This document shows, in pieces, positions 15,900 through 25,412 of a stretch of 64,000 nucleotides of DNA (position 1 is the first letter of the stretch; each line of letters starts with the position of its first letter). The translations under genes were made by a program, and so were the position numbers. The stretch is from Labrys sp. KNU-23 (GTDB taxonomy: Bacteria > Pseudomonadota > Alphaproteobacteria > Rhizobiales > Labraceae). The notes under the pieces are model-generated. The model was given only the letters and a program-made list of their open reading frames with translations. It was not told where the DNA came from and searched no databases. The DNA is taken from positions 310,001-374,000 of the forward strand of contig NZ_CP043488.1 of NCBI RefSeq assembly GCF_008330945.1, read 5' to 3'.

Positions 15900-18800
15900 T
15901 CACCATCTGTAGCGCACGCCGGCGGTACCCTTGAGGGTGTAATTGTCGCCGCCCTTGCCGGAAAGAGCCATGGCGTAGTTGGCCTCGCCATAGGCGCTCC
16001 AGTTCTTGTTCCAGCTATAGGTGGCGCCGGCGCCGACTTCGCCCCACAGGCGACGGTTGCCCTGTACCAGCGAGGCGCCGGACACCTTCACGCTCCTGCC
16101 TTTCAGGAACTCATAGGTCAGGTTGGCGATGCCATAGAACTGCAGGCGCGCCGTCTGGCCAGTGGCATCCTGCCAGCTCGACAGATGCTCGAGCCGAAGA
16201 CCAGCGCGACCCTGCAGGCTGTCGCCCTGGCCGAGGGCGATGCGGTTGCCCAGATTGTCGGTGAAGCTGGAGAAGTCGACATGGGTCCAGGCGAGCTGGG
16301 CCTGCGGCACCACCGCCCAGCCCGAGCCGAGCTCATAGCGCTTGCCGACCTCCAGGCTCAGCGCGCTCGACCAGCCCTGGTTGTGGCCATTCTTGTTCGA
16401 CAGGCTCGAATCATACCAGGTGAACTGGCCGATGGCGTCGGCATAGAGGCCGTCATGGCCGAGCCAGGTCAGGTTGGCGCCGATGCCATAACCGCGCGTG
16501 GTGATCCGGCCCTTGGCCCGGGCCGCACCGGTGACCGGGTCGTTGCTGACATCGATGCGGGCGGTGGAGGTGCCGGTGATCGCATAGGCGCCGATGGTGA
16601 GATCGCCCGCCGCGGTTTCCCTGGCCACGCCTTCATAGCCGGCCTGCAGGAAGCCGATGCTCTGGTTGTAGGCCGAACCTGTCCGCGGACCGAAGGAGGA
16701 ATACTGCCCTCCCATCCGCCCCCAGGCGCCCTGGCCGATCAGCGCTGGCCCGCCTTTGGCATAGGCCATCGCCCCGGCAGGCGGCAGGTTGGCCGCGACC
16801 GCGGCGGTGCCGTCGGGCCAGATGCGGTTGCCGGTGCGCTGCTGCAGGGTGCCCAGTGTCGCCTGCGCGAAGTTCGAGAGCACGTCCGCATAGGGCAGAG
16901 CCGTTTGAGAAGAGGGGTTGAGCTTGCCGGTGGAGCGCAGATACCAGTTCTGGTCTGCTTGGCTCGGGCTCAAGCTCGAATAATACAGGGCGTAGTCGAA
17001 GGCGTTCACGGCAACTGCATGGGCGAGCGAGAACGCGGTCGATTCGGTGGTGGCGCCATTGATGGCGTTAACGACCATGATGCCATTGCCTGTGGTCGCG
17101 GCACCCGCGCCGCCGACATTCTCGATGTCGAGCTTGGTCGACCCGCTCGCCTTGCCGCCGTCGATTACCAACAGGTCCGAGGGGGAGCCATCCGAGCCCA
17201 AAGTCGTGTCCAGCGTGATAGTGCTGATCCCCTGACCCACATAAGCACCCGTGATCACCGTCCGATCGCCGACGACGCCGTTCTGCATGGCGATCTTGCC
17301 CGCATTGTTGAAGGTGCCCAAACCGTTGAAAGTCGTGGTCACCGGAGCCGCCGCGCCCGCTGCGGCCGCGACTATTGTCGCCCCAGACTGGTTGTCGATG
17401 CCATTGTTGGAGGCCATACCCCCGAAATTATTAGTACCGCCGGCCGTATTCCAGACGCCACCGCTCTGGTTGGTAAAATGGTTGGCGCCCGTTCCCGCCA
17501 GATTGACTGTGCCCTGCACCAGCCCGCTGTTCTTGATAGTGGTCGCAACAGTCTGCGCCGATGTAATGGCGAGTGCATCCGAAGCCGCGGAAAGGTTCTG
17601 GATCGTGCCAGCATTGTCGATAACGGCCTGCTGGTCGGTCGCCGAGTTGACCGACACGCCAGCAACGCCGCCCTGGACCAGGGCATTCGAGGCAGTCGTG
17701 ACGTTGAATCCGCCGGTGCTGTTGGTCGCCGCGTTGATACCGTATTGGCCCGTGCCGGTCACCATGCCCGAGACCTGGATATCGGTCTTGCCGGAGCCCG
17801 TGCCCTGATTGGTGGCGTTGATGCCCGTCTGGCCGCCGGTGACGCCGGCAGCATCGATGATCAGGTCCGTGGCGGTCCCCTCGTTCAAAGCATCGATGCC
17901 GTTGGCGGCGGTGCCCGTCACCTGACCGGTGGTGGTAATGCTGGTCGGTCCGACGCCCTGATTGGTGGCGCTGATGCCCGTCTGGCCACCGATGACGTCG
18001 ACTGCTTCGATGGCCAGGCTGGAGGACTGTCCGTAATTGCCTATCTCGATACCGGCATTCGTAACACCTTCCACGAGGCCCGTGGCGGTCACGGATGTGG
18101 GGCCGGTACCGATGGTAAAGAAGGAAATACCCTTAGTCCCGCCGGTAACGTTCGCCACGTTGATGGTTGAGCCATTGCCGGTGCTGCTGCCACTGATACC
18201 GACGGATCCAGTGCCGGTTACCTGACCAGTCGTGGTGATCGAGAATATCCCCGTGCCGGTATCTTGGGCATAGATGCCCGTTTGGGCGCCGGTAACGTTC
18301 GTCGCATGGATGGTCAGGTCTGTGCCGTCAAAATTCTGAACGATCATGCCACTCACACTTCCGACGACCTCGCCGGTTGTGGTGATGGATATGGTGGCCC
18401 CCGTACCGCTGCTCGATCCCCACAGGCCATACCACCCCGAGAGATCTCCATTCGTATTGACGATGACCGAACTCGGCGTGGCGCCACTGGCACCGGTTGA
18501 ACCTATATTGAGGCCTGATCCCGACGAACTGCCATTCAGGGCCGAGGCGTTGGTGTCGGTATAGCTGAGCGCGCCGGCTGCAACGATGCTCAGGCCTGCG
18601 TCGGAGCCGGCGGGCGCATTGACACTGAAGCCCGGAACGGTCGTAACGGTGGCATTATTGGCATTGATGGTCTGTGTACTGGTGTTGCTTCCCGAGCAGA
18701 CATACATGCCCGAAACCGGGGAGCACTGAGCGTACGCGGAAGGCGCTGCCAGCAGCAACACCGGGGGCGCGACAAGGCAGGCGACCAGCGCGAATATCGA

Positions 18801-19010
18801 AATCGAGGAAAGTGAACCCCTGAATGCAACCGGTGCAAGCAACCGGCCCGCGGCGATTTTGTTCTGGGAGGCTCTTTGCTCAAGGTGGGGTCTGTTCTTA
18901 AGTTCAGGGGGGCTCGTGTGCTGCATCGTCATTTTTGCTAGGATTTGACCGGTTGGTGCGAAGGCGCACATAGCGAGACAGGCGAGCTGCGCGTATGTGC
19001 GTTTTCGCAC
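15900..19010 (-). CDS. autotransporter (type Va) with repeated passenger domain
   Basis: This protein of about 1036 residues has a long N-terminal region ending in a hydrophobic segment and AYAQ (cleavage near residue 93), which fits an extended autotransporter signal peptide. In-frame ATGs at codons 27 and 29 could be the true start. Residues 100-640 are a Gly/Thr/Asn-rich passenger with a recurring unit (VTGGQTGI...TTTGQVTGT), predicted to form a beta-helix. Residues about 750-1036 form the autotransporter beta-barrel (GQGAWGRMGGQYSS, EVGKRYELGSGWAVVPQAQL) and end VRYRW. It should be displayed at the cell surface, perhaps in adhesion. A paralogue lies at 25413-27950. Confidence 0.85.
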   Translation of the reverse strand: MRKRTYAQLACLAMCAFAPTGQILAKMTMQHTSPPELKNRPHLEQRASQNKIAAGRLLAPVAFRGSLSSISIFALVACLVAPPVLLLAAPSAYAQCSPVSGMYVCSGSNTSTQTINANNATVTTVPGFSVNAPAGSDAGLSIVAAGALSYTDTNASALNGSSSGSGLNIGSTGASGATPSSVIVNTNGDLSGWYGLWGSSSGTGATISITTTGEVVGSVSGMIVQNFDGTDLTIHATNVTGAQTGIYAQDTGTGIFSITTTGQVTGTGSVGISGSSTGNGSTINVANVTGGTKGISFFTIGTGPTSVTATGLVEGVTNAGIEIGNYGQSSSLAIEAVDVIGGQTGISATNQGVGPTSITTTGQVTGTAANGIDALNEGTATDLIIDAAGVTGGQTGINATNQGTGSGKTDIQVSGMVTGTGQYGINAATNSTGGFNVTTASNALVQGGVAGVSVNSATDQQAVIDNAGTIQNLSAASDALAITSAQTVATTIKNSGLVQGTVNLAGTGANHFTNQSGGVWNTAGGTNNFGGMASNNGIDNQSGATIVAAAAGAAAPVTTTFNGLGTFNNAGKIAMQNGVVGDRTVITGAYVGQGISTITLDTTLGSDGSPSDLLVIDGGKASGSTKLDIENVGGAGAATTGNGIMVVNAINGATTESTAFSLAHAVAVNAFDYALYYSSLSPSQADQNWYLRSTGKLNPSSQTALPYADVLSNFAQATLGTLQQRTGNRIWPDGTAAVAANLPPAGAMAYAKGGPALIGQGAWGRMGGQYSSFGPRTGSAYNQSIGFLQAGYEGVARETAAGDLTIGAYAITGTSTARIDVSNDPVTGAARAKGRITTRGYGIGANLTWLGHDGLYADAIGQFTWYDSSLSNKNGHNQGWSSALSLEVGKRYELGSGWAVVPQAQLAWTHVDFSSFTDNLGNRIALGQGDSLQGRAGLRLEHLSSWQDATGQTARLQFYGIANLTYEFLKGRSVKVSGASLVQGNRRLWGEVGAGATYSWNKNWSAYGEANYAMALSGKGGDNYTLKGTAGVRYRW

Positions 19011-19119
19011 ATGTCAAAAATGCGCCTGGTTGGCTCCAGACAACAGACAATCTTCCCGGCCAGCAGGTTGATCGACAGCATATTCGCAATTTTTAACTTG
19101 TCTTACGCTAGGATACGTT

Positions 19120-19138
19120 TGACGTTTTCTAAACGTCA
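19120..19138. promoter_or_regulatory. perfect palindrome upstream of autotransporter 1
   Basis: TGACGTTT and AAACGTCA are separated by three bases. The site lies about 110 bp before the autotransporter start, where a regulator could act. The binding protein is not known. Confidence 0.45.
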
Positions 19139-19727
19139 CATGCGATTTTATCTGCTATGCCGCACGGTGAATCGCCTGTCAATCAAACTCCGGGTACATC
19201 AGAAATTGTACACCTGTCGGGCAAGTGTGATGCAGATTTGTAACACATGGATTGCGCTATGGGATTTATCCTTGGCGTCCACACTCATTCTATCTGTCAT
19301 GTCGTTATGACTGGGATGCATTCGCCCGCTGGCGCGAGCTGTCAGGGTATGCTGGTGTCATCACTGACCCGATCGCATCGTCATCGATAGTATCTTGCCG
19401 CTTCCCTATCCTCGCCCTTAAGTAGATAGGATCTCGCGATGGTGGGAGGCGATAGGGCGGCTGCCGACGTTTTCAGCACAAGTATTGTTCTTCCCTATCG
19501 GCACGGATCGTCGTCCTCGGTCCGTAGAATGGGCGAGCGCGCTGGACACGTGTTCGCGAAACTCTGGTGTCCCGCGTTATTGCGCTACGTATGTTTCTGA
19601 TTGAGTCCGGCACGGCCCTAGAATAGCGACGCGATGTTCGATTGGCTCCCCGGCAGAAGTTGGGAGTGAAGTCGAAGGCTGGTACCACCCGTCGGATAGG
19701 TACCTCTGGGCTCGGGACTGGTTGATC
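19139..19727. other. intergenic stretch, no supported gene
   Basis: Open frames here are short and show no family resemblance. Confidence 0.45.
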
Positions 19728-19866
19728 GGAGCCATAAGATGACGAACGTGCAGATGGCGGAGAAGAAGGGGGCGCGCATCCGTCGTATCGGGTGAAGGTG
19801 CGGCGCCAGTCTTTGAGCTTGTAGAAAAGGACTCTCAATCCTGTGGCGCCGGCGGTCGATGACCTT
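19728..19866 (-). pseudogene. IS5-family transposase fragment, C-terminal end
   Basis: Two minus-strand frames together give the conserved end of IS5-type transposases: DRRRHRIE, then KLKDWRRTFTRYDGCAP in one frame and RAPFFSAICTFVILWL in the other. Only about 45 codons survive. It differs from the transposase of copies A and B. Confidence 0.6.
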
Positions 19867-21329
19867 GCCATAGGGACACATGGTGAGCAAATGCCTAGTG
19901 CAGGAAGCGCTTGGGGGGGGGCGCGAGGTCTTGGTGTTTGGCGAAACCGAGCTCAGCCATGTCGCCGAAGGTTGCTGTTGGCGGGATCCAGGTACACCCA
20001 TTCACCACGACCTTCATGCGGGTCCTGCTGCTCCATACAACCCTCCGGGTCACCCACCTGCCGGTAGCCGCCCATTTCCGCTGGTTGAACCGTTGATGCG
20101 AGAATTGGCGAGAGCGATATGGCCTGGAGATGGACGGTAGAACAATCGACGTAGGTACCGCCCTCGGCGGTCCATCTCCTCCAGATTGCTCAAGCTGCGA
20201 TTCCAGGCCAGGTACCTGAGAACACAGGGAAGGCCATCGTGGAGGGGGAATGACGCCTTTGAACATAGACACGCTTCATGCGAGCCGAAAAGCTTACATG
20301 CCTTGGCTGTCGCTACCGTTTGCTTTGCGACAAACCAGCCCCAATCGCGAGATATCGAAAGCGACCGTCGGCGACGCCCCGTTTCGGTAACGTCAAGCAA
20401 TCCGAAAGGTTGGTCATGTTGCGCAACTGCATCATCTACTGGCGAAGTCCGCACATTTTCGAATGCGTTATGATGTCAGTTGACACGCAGTTATCTATGC
20501 GGCAAATCATTTGGTAGTGATGGTGTTTATTTCGTAATTTCTGTATATGACATTGCGTAATATAAATTAACACGACATCGGATATTGGTCGAGATTGAGG
20601 CAGATGGATGCTTTGCATCCCTGTCGGAGCAGTAATGCCGTTGTCTCTTCTGGCGTAGCATTACCCTCAAGGGAGCCGTTGGCCCGGGGGAGGCGGTAAT
20701 CGGCGTGATATGCAGGTCTGCTGCAGGGCCTGGCAATTCGGCAAAGCGACAAATTGATCCTTGAAATTAAGGACGCCACACCTCGGGAATGGTTGGCGGC
20801 GAGGGGAGTAAGGCGCCGAAGATATGAAAAGACCATGGCGATATCCATGCTCAGGAATTAGCTGGGCAGTTTGATCAAGCCAGATGAAGCGTGGAGAGGT
20901 GAGAGGGGATTTATCTCACCTAGTGTAGGGAAAATGCGGATCGCAGCGAATATTGCATCATTTTTAAATCCTTATATCGAGATGAGGGTAGGATTCATAC
21001 GTGCATATGACAAAAAGCGATCATATAATTACGATTATATCGATATATATTTGATACTATCGAGGTAGTAACTCCTTATATGACCATAAGTATTATATTT
21101 TTCCTATAAAAAATATTTTTAGGGGATTGATTATTTTGATTTACCGATCATAAATGCATTTTATTGGCGTTGTTCGCAGGTGACGCCGATTTAAGACCTA
21201 TCTTTCGTCGATGAGGTAGTCAAGAAACTAAGGAATTGTGCATGAATTCGGATCTATATCTCTTATTATACTTATGGTCTTCTATATTCTTGGCTTCTTT
21301 GGTTGGAAAGCGTTTAAGATAGATCTCGG
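19867..21329. other. long region without a supported gene
   Basis: I find no frame that I can tie to a family. The left two thirds are GC-rich and broken by stops, as in decayed coding DNA; from about 20900 the sequence is AT-rich and probably includes the promoter of the LuxR-type gene. Confidence 0.45.
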
Positions 21330-22088
21330 ATGAAACCTCTGTCATTCAGTATAGAAGCGAATCCTGCAATGTCCCCGCATGCATCGTCATTGACTCCCCC
21401 AAACCTAGATGGGCTTCTGCTGTATCGCGGTGGCGACGGGGGACGGAAACCGATTTCACGAGAATCGTTGGTTCGCATTGTTTCGATTTGCGAGCCTGCG
21501 CTGCTTCGCGATTGCCTCAACCATTGTCTCGTCGAGGCCGGAGTTGCAATCTCGGTCGAGGGGTATGCTACGCTTGATGATTGGCAGCCGGACATCAACG
21601 AAGGGTTCGCTATTGTTTTATTATATTGTTCGAAAGGAATAATTATCGAAATTGATCATATTATTTCAAAAATTTTTAATAAATCTCCACAATCAAGAAT
21701 CGTCATGATGGCTGATTTGGAAGATAGTTCGCTGATAGTTCGGTCGATTAAGCTCGGGGCTCGAGCTTTCATTGGGACAAACTCAAGCTTTGATCTTGTC
21801 TTGGCAGCGTTGCAGCTTGTCCGGGCGGGTGGTATCTATATGCCAGTGGAGATCCCGCGACAGGAGATTGGTGCAGCCGTTGGTGATACGCACAAGTCTC
21901 GATTGACGAGCCGACAGCTGGAAATTGTAGAATATTTACGTCGTGGCGAACCAAATGCCGTGATAGCGCGGGAACTAAATATCAAAAATAATACTGTAAA
22001 GGTTCATGTGCGTAATGTTATGCGTATTTTGGGGGCCAAAAGCCGATTTGATGCCGTCGTAAAGGCGGACCTTCGTGCGGAATTGTAG
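21330..22088 (+). CDS. LuxR-family regulator with an atypical receiver-like domain
   Basis: This 252-residue protein ends in a LuxR/NarL helix-turn-helix (about residues 190-248: LTSRQLEIVEYLRRGEPNAV, then NNTVKVHVRNVMRILGAKSR). The first 180 residues fold like a response-regulator receiver (VRIVSICEPALLRDCLN at its start, RIVMMADLEDSSLIVRSIKL later). The usual phosphorylated Asp after the third strand is not seen: the strand reads IVLLYCSKG. It may therefore act without phosphorylation. The gene lies in AT-rich DNA and has no adjacent histidine kinase. An in-frame ATG at codon 14 could also be the start. Confidence 0.75.
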   Translation: MKPLSFSIEANPAMSPHASSLTPPNLDGLLLYRGGDGGRKPISRESLVRIVSICEPALLRDCLNHCLVEAGVAISVEGYATLDDWQPDINEGFAIVLLYCSKGIIIEIDHIISKIFNKSPQSRIVMMADLEDSSLIVRSIKLGARAFIGTNSSFDLVLAALQLVRAGGIYMPVEIPRQEIGAAVGDTHKSRLTSRQLEIVEYLRRGEPNAVIARELNIKNNTVKVHVRNVMRILGAKSRFDAVVKADLRAEL

Positions 22089-22419
22089 AAATTATAATAA
22101 AAATTTCAATTACGAAGTAGAGGTATAAATTTAGGTCATCCTATTATTCGCCGAATGAGCGCCCTATGTAAACGCGCTGTGACCTACACAGAGAGTCATT
22201 TCGATAATGCGCTCGGCCTTTTCGACACGAAGCAAGGATGAAGCGGGACAGGGAGTTCCCCCTTGATAGACCTGACGGATGCGGGAGTTAGCGAGTGGCA
22301 CTTTGAAAACCACATCGCCTGACGATACAGCTAGGTGCGACCTTTCTCGAGTCGACGGTCCCGCATAATGTTGCATATTCAGCCGAGATCTCAAGCTCTC
22401 TCGGTTTGTGCGTTGCGAA
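22089..22419. other. intergenic stretch between convergent regulator genes
   Basis: No gene supported and no clear hairpin terminator. Confidence 0.45.
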
Positions 22420-23367
22420 TTACTTCAGCTGTACCTCACCTGGTAGTTCGACAGAGCTAAAATGCTGCATGGCGTGATCATAAAAGACCGCTGCCGCAAA
22501 TTGCTGGGTTGAGCGTGCTCGGACCATCAAGCCAAATCGATTGGTCGGCAGGTCTGGATCCTCGAGCGCCCGAAATCGCAAGGCCCCGCTCCTGATTTCG
22601 TTCTGGGCACCAATAGGCGTCATGATAGAAGCATGGCCTCCGATCAGTGCCAGCTCGACCAGCATGCGAATGGAATCTACCTCGACCAGGGAGGGTAGAT
22701 TGAGCGCTGAACTTTGCAGGAAAGGTTCAATTACATCCCTGATGGAAATCTCCGGCTTGGCGACGGCCACGGGAAAGGCGATGCAATCGGCCAGCGTTAA
22801 TGTTGGAGCCTTGAGGAGCGGATGGTTGGGAGACATGACGACGCCGATCCTCACATCGCGGCGGGCGGCGACCTCGACATGTTCCGAAGGCTTGGCGATG
22901 AACCCAAAGCCTACATCGGCACGCTCGTCAGCAAGCCGTGCGATTACCTCTGCGGAACTGACGACGGAGACGTCGACTTGCAGGCTTGGATAGACCTGCC
23001 TGAAGTCCGTGATCAATTGCGGTAGGAAGGATATCCCGACGCTTTCCACGGTTGCCACGTGCACCGTGCCGGTCTTCAGGCCCCGGAGCATGTCGAGTTC
23101 GGATACCGCGACCTCCAGCGGTATGCTCAATCGGCGTATATGGCGATGAAGTACTTGGCCCGCCGGCGTGAGCTTCAGTTCGCGCCTATCGCGCTCGAAT
23201 AGTTCCAGGCCCAGGGCATCCTCAAGTTGGGCTATCTGCCGCGTCACTGCCGATGACGCAATATTGAGCCGCCGTCCAGCGCCGCGGATGGACAGGCACT
23301 CTGCCGCTGCATTGAAATAGATGACGGACGGTTGATAAAAAATCCGAGCAAGGTTTGCGCGAGACAT
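22420..23367 (-). CDS. LysR-family transcriptional regulator
   Basis: The chosen start (ATG at 23365-23367) gives 315 residues, the normal LysR length; an open frame extends 58 codons upstream but that part has no homologous look. The DNA-binding domain is at residues 5-65 (FNAAAECLSIRGAGRRLNIA, then SAVTRQIAQLEDALGLELFE). The effector-binding domain follows from about residue 90 (TGTVHVATVESVGISFLPQL). It is divergent from an AraC-family gene. No obvious target enzyme is adjacent. Confidence 0.85.
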   Translation of the reverse strand: MSRANLARIFYQPSVIYFNAAAECLSIRGAGRRLNIASSAVTRQIAQLEDALGLELFERDRRELKLTPAGQVLHRHIRRLSIPLEVAVSELDMLRGLKTGTVHVATVESVGISFLPQLITDFRQVYPSLQVDVSVVSSAEVIARLADERADVGFGFIAKPSEHVEVAARRDVRIGVVMSPNHPLLKAPTLTLADCIAFPVAVAKPEISIRDVIEPFLQSSALNLPSLVEVDSIRMLVELALIGGHASIMTPIGAQNEIRSGALRFRALEDPDLPTNRFGLMVRARSTQQFAAAVFYDHAMQHFSSVELPGEVQLK

Positions 23368-23647
23368 CGCGTGGTTGCGTGGTCGGGATTCCGCGTTGCT
23401 GGCAGTTGTGTGGGCGCGTGGCCCGCTTTTGGACATCAAGCACCTGTCCGGTTCCGTTGCTGCCGATTTGGCAGCGATATGCTCCACAATCGGAAATTGC
23501 AAGAACGCATCAGATTCATAGAATTCCTTCGGAAATCGCAAGCTTGCCTGGTATCGGACAGGGCCTTTCCCCGTCGACGTCTACGCGTCGCGGCAGGTCT
23601 ATTCATGCTTGGGTAACGCATATCGTATCTCGATACTTTCATTTTCT

Positions 23648-23696
23648 CGATAGCGGGTTGGCGATAGCGGGAGTTAAATTGATGGGGGAGTTAAAT
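23648..23696. promoter_or_regulatory. direct repeats in the LysR/AraC intergenic region
   Basis: CGATAGCGGG occurs at 23648-23657 and 23662-23671, and GAGTTAAAT at 23671-23679 and 23688-23696. Paired direct repeats are typical of AraC-type operators. GGGGGAG just before the AraC start is its ribosome-binding site. Confidence 0.4.
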
Positions 23697-24555
23697 GTTA
23701 TACGGAAGGTCGGAAATGTGGGGGCCGCAGATCTTTCTGGATAACGCGGGTGTTGCTTACACACAGACCGGGCCGAATTCGATCCGCTATATCCAACAGG
23801 CGCATACGATACATGTCCATCTTGCAGCGGAGCCTCAATGGGAAGTTGCACTCAATTCGGATCGTAAGGCCATCGGTATGGCACCGTTAGGTGCGATCGA
23901 CATAGCGCCGGCGACGAGTGAGGTATTTGCCAGATGGACGCAACAAAAGCGCAGCATGCGCCTGGATATCGATCCCACCCGCCTCAAGCGACTGGCGTGC
24001 ACAGAATTCGAAAATGACACATTCGAATTGCGGCCGCCGAAGTTCGGCTTCATAGACAAGAAAGCATACACGTTGTCATTATGGATGCAGCGTGAGTTCG
24101 GAAGTGAAGGTGGCTACAACCTGGAGACGTTCGACGCACTTGTTACGATCTACTCCATTCATTTACTTCGAACCTATTCTTCCTTGCATAAACATCCATT
24201 TCCATTGGTGGTTGGTGGGCTGCCTCCGACGACATGGAACAGAGTGAGGGACTTTATCTACGGCAATATCGGAACGACTTTGACGATCGAACAGTTGGCG
24301 TCGGTCGCACAGCTCTCGCCGAGTCATTTCAACCGCGCCTTCAAGCAGACAGCTGGACAGTCGCCACACCAGTTCGTGATTTCTACCCGGCTTGAGCATG
24401 CCCGAAATTTGGTTGTCACAACCAAAGAACCCTTTAGCCAGATAGCCGAGGCGACAGGTTTTTCAAACAACAGTCATATGACCGCTCTGATGAAGCGTAT
24501 TTGGGGCATGACGCCCTCACAGATCAGAGGCGAGCACCGGCCCGAGCGCAATTGA
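23695..24555 (+). CDS. AraC-family transcriptional regulator
   Basis: This 286-residue protein has the AraC/XylS DNA-binding domain at about residues 185-280: TLTIEQLASVAQLSPSHFNR with the first helix-turn-helix, and EPFSQIAEATGFSNNSHMTA with the second, ending in MKRIWGMTPSQIR. The N-terminal 180 residues are a divergent sensing domain. The start has a strong ribosome-binding site. It is transcribed away from the LysR gene. The inducer is unknown. Confidence 0.85.
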   Translation: MLYGRSEMWGPQIFLDNAGVAYTQTGPNSIRYIQQAHTIHVHLAAEPQWEVALNSDRKAIGMAPLGAIDIAPATSEVFARWTQQKRSMRLDIDPTRLKRLACTEFENDTFELRPPKFGFIDKKAYTLSLWMQREFGSEGGYNLETFDALVTIYSIHLLRTYSSLHKHPFPLVVGGLPPTTWNRVRDFIYGNIGTTLTIEQLASVAQLSPSHFNRAFKQTAGQSPHQFVISTRLEHARNLVVTTKEPFSQIAEATGFSNNSHMTALMKRIWGMTPSQIRGEHRPERN

Positions 24556-24693
24556 ATCCGGGAGCAGCTGGCCCACACCAAACGCAATCCGAATGCCGAT
24601 ATCGTCACCATTGAGGGGATTCGGCGGCCATGATCGCTCATGAAACATGCCCTCGATCTGAAAAAGGCTGATCCTCTCCCTTCGAATGGCATT

Positions 24694-25323
24694 CTATTGC
24701 ACGATGACTTTAGCGTTTAGATCGACACGCGCATAGAGGTCAATCACATCCTCGTTGAACATGCGAATGCAACCTGAGGAGGCCGGGGTGCCGATGGTCC
24801 AGGGTTCACTGGTGCCGTGGATGCGATAGAGTGTATCCTTGCCATCAGCATAGAGATAGAGGGCGCGCGCGCCGAGCGGATTGTCGGGGCCGGGCGGGAT
24901 CTTCTGCGGCATGCTGGGTGCAGTGGAGAGCATTTCGTCGGTTGGATGCCAGGCCGGCCATTCGCTCCTGCGCTGGATGACCGCGCTACCCTTCCAGCCA
25001 TGGCCAGCCTTGCCGACTGCCACTGCGTAGCGCCGCGCCTTCCCCTTGCCCATGATGAAATAGAGCTTACTGTTCCATGTCTGCACGACGACCGTTCCGG
25101 CAGGCTCCTGGCTGGGGTAGTCTACTTCGGTGACGGCGAAGTCGGCTGGGAAACGCGCACGGTTTATCAGACGTACCGGAAAGCGCTCCTTGGTGGCGCG
25201 CGGCGACACTTCAGCCATCGGCGCAGCCGAACCGGATCCCGTCACGCAGCCACCCAGGATAAGGCTGACGACGACCATCGCACCGGCTGTTAGCAGACGT
25301 CCGTTCCTTGCATTATTTGACAT
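24694..25323 (-). CDS. L,D-transpeptidase (YkuD) lipoprotein
   Basis: This 209-residue protein starts with a lipoprotein signal ending in a lipobox (LILGGC; Cys26 would be lipidated). The YkuD catalytic domain spans about residues 75-209; His169 and Cys185 lie in YRIHGTSEPWTIGTPASSGC, and IRM follows the Cys. These enzymes form 3-3 peptidoglycan cross-links or attach proteins to peptidoglycan in the periplasm. The gene follows autotransporter 2 on the same strand, 89 bp downstream, but a functional link is not shown. Confidence 0.88.
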   Translation of the reverse strand: MSNNARNGRLLTAGAMVVVSLILGGCVTGSGSAAPMAEVSPRATKERFPVRLINRARFPADFAVTEVDYPSQEPAGTVVVQTWNSKLYFIMGKGKARRYAVAVGKAGHGWKGSAVIQRRSEWPAWHPTDEMLSTAPSMPQKIPPGPDNPLGARALYLYADGKDTLYRIHGTSEPWTIGTPASSGCIRMFNEDVIDLYARVDLNAKVIVQ

Positions 25324-25412
25324 GCCGATTGCCTTCGCTCAATCGATCATCGACGCGAGAAGGGGCGGGCCGAGGCCGGCTCGCCTCCCTTTTGATGTCG
25401 GTTGTAGCGTGT

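Noticed and set aside
16185-18170. A 661-codon open frame antisense to autotransporter 1
   Set aside because: It mirrors the repeat-rich GC-biased passenger and barrel coding sequence, has low-complexity content and no family resemblance; the sense frame is clearly the real gene.
17300-18500. Regular repeats in the autotransporter passenger considered as a CRISPR-like array
   Set aside because: The repeats are in frame, imperfect and encode a protein repeat; there are no constant repeats with unique spacers. I saw no CRISPR array in the window.
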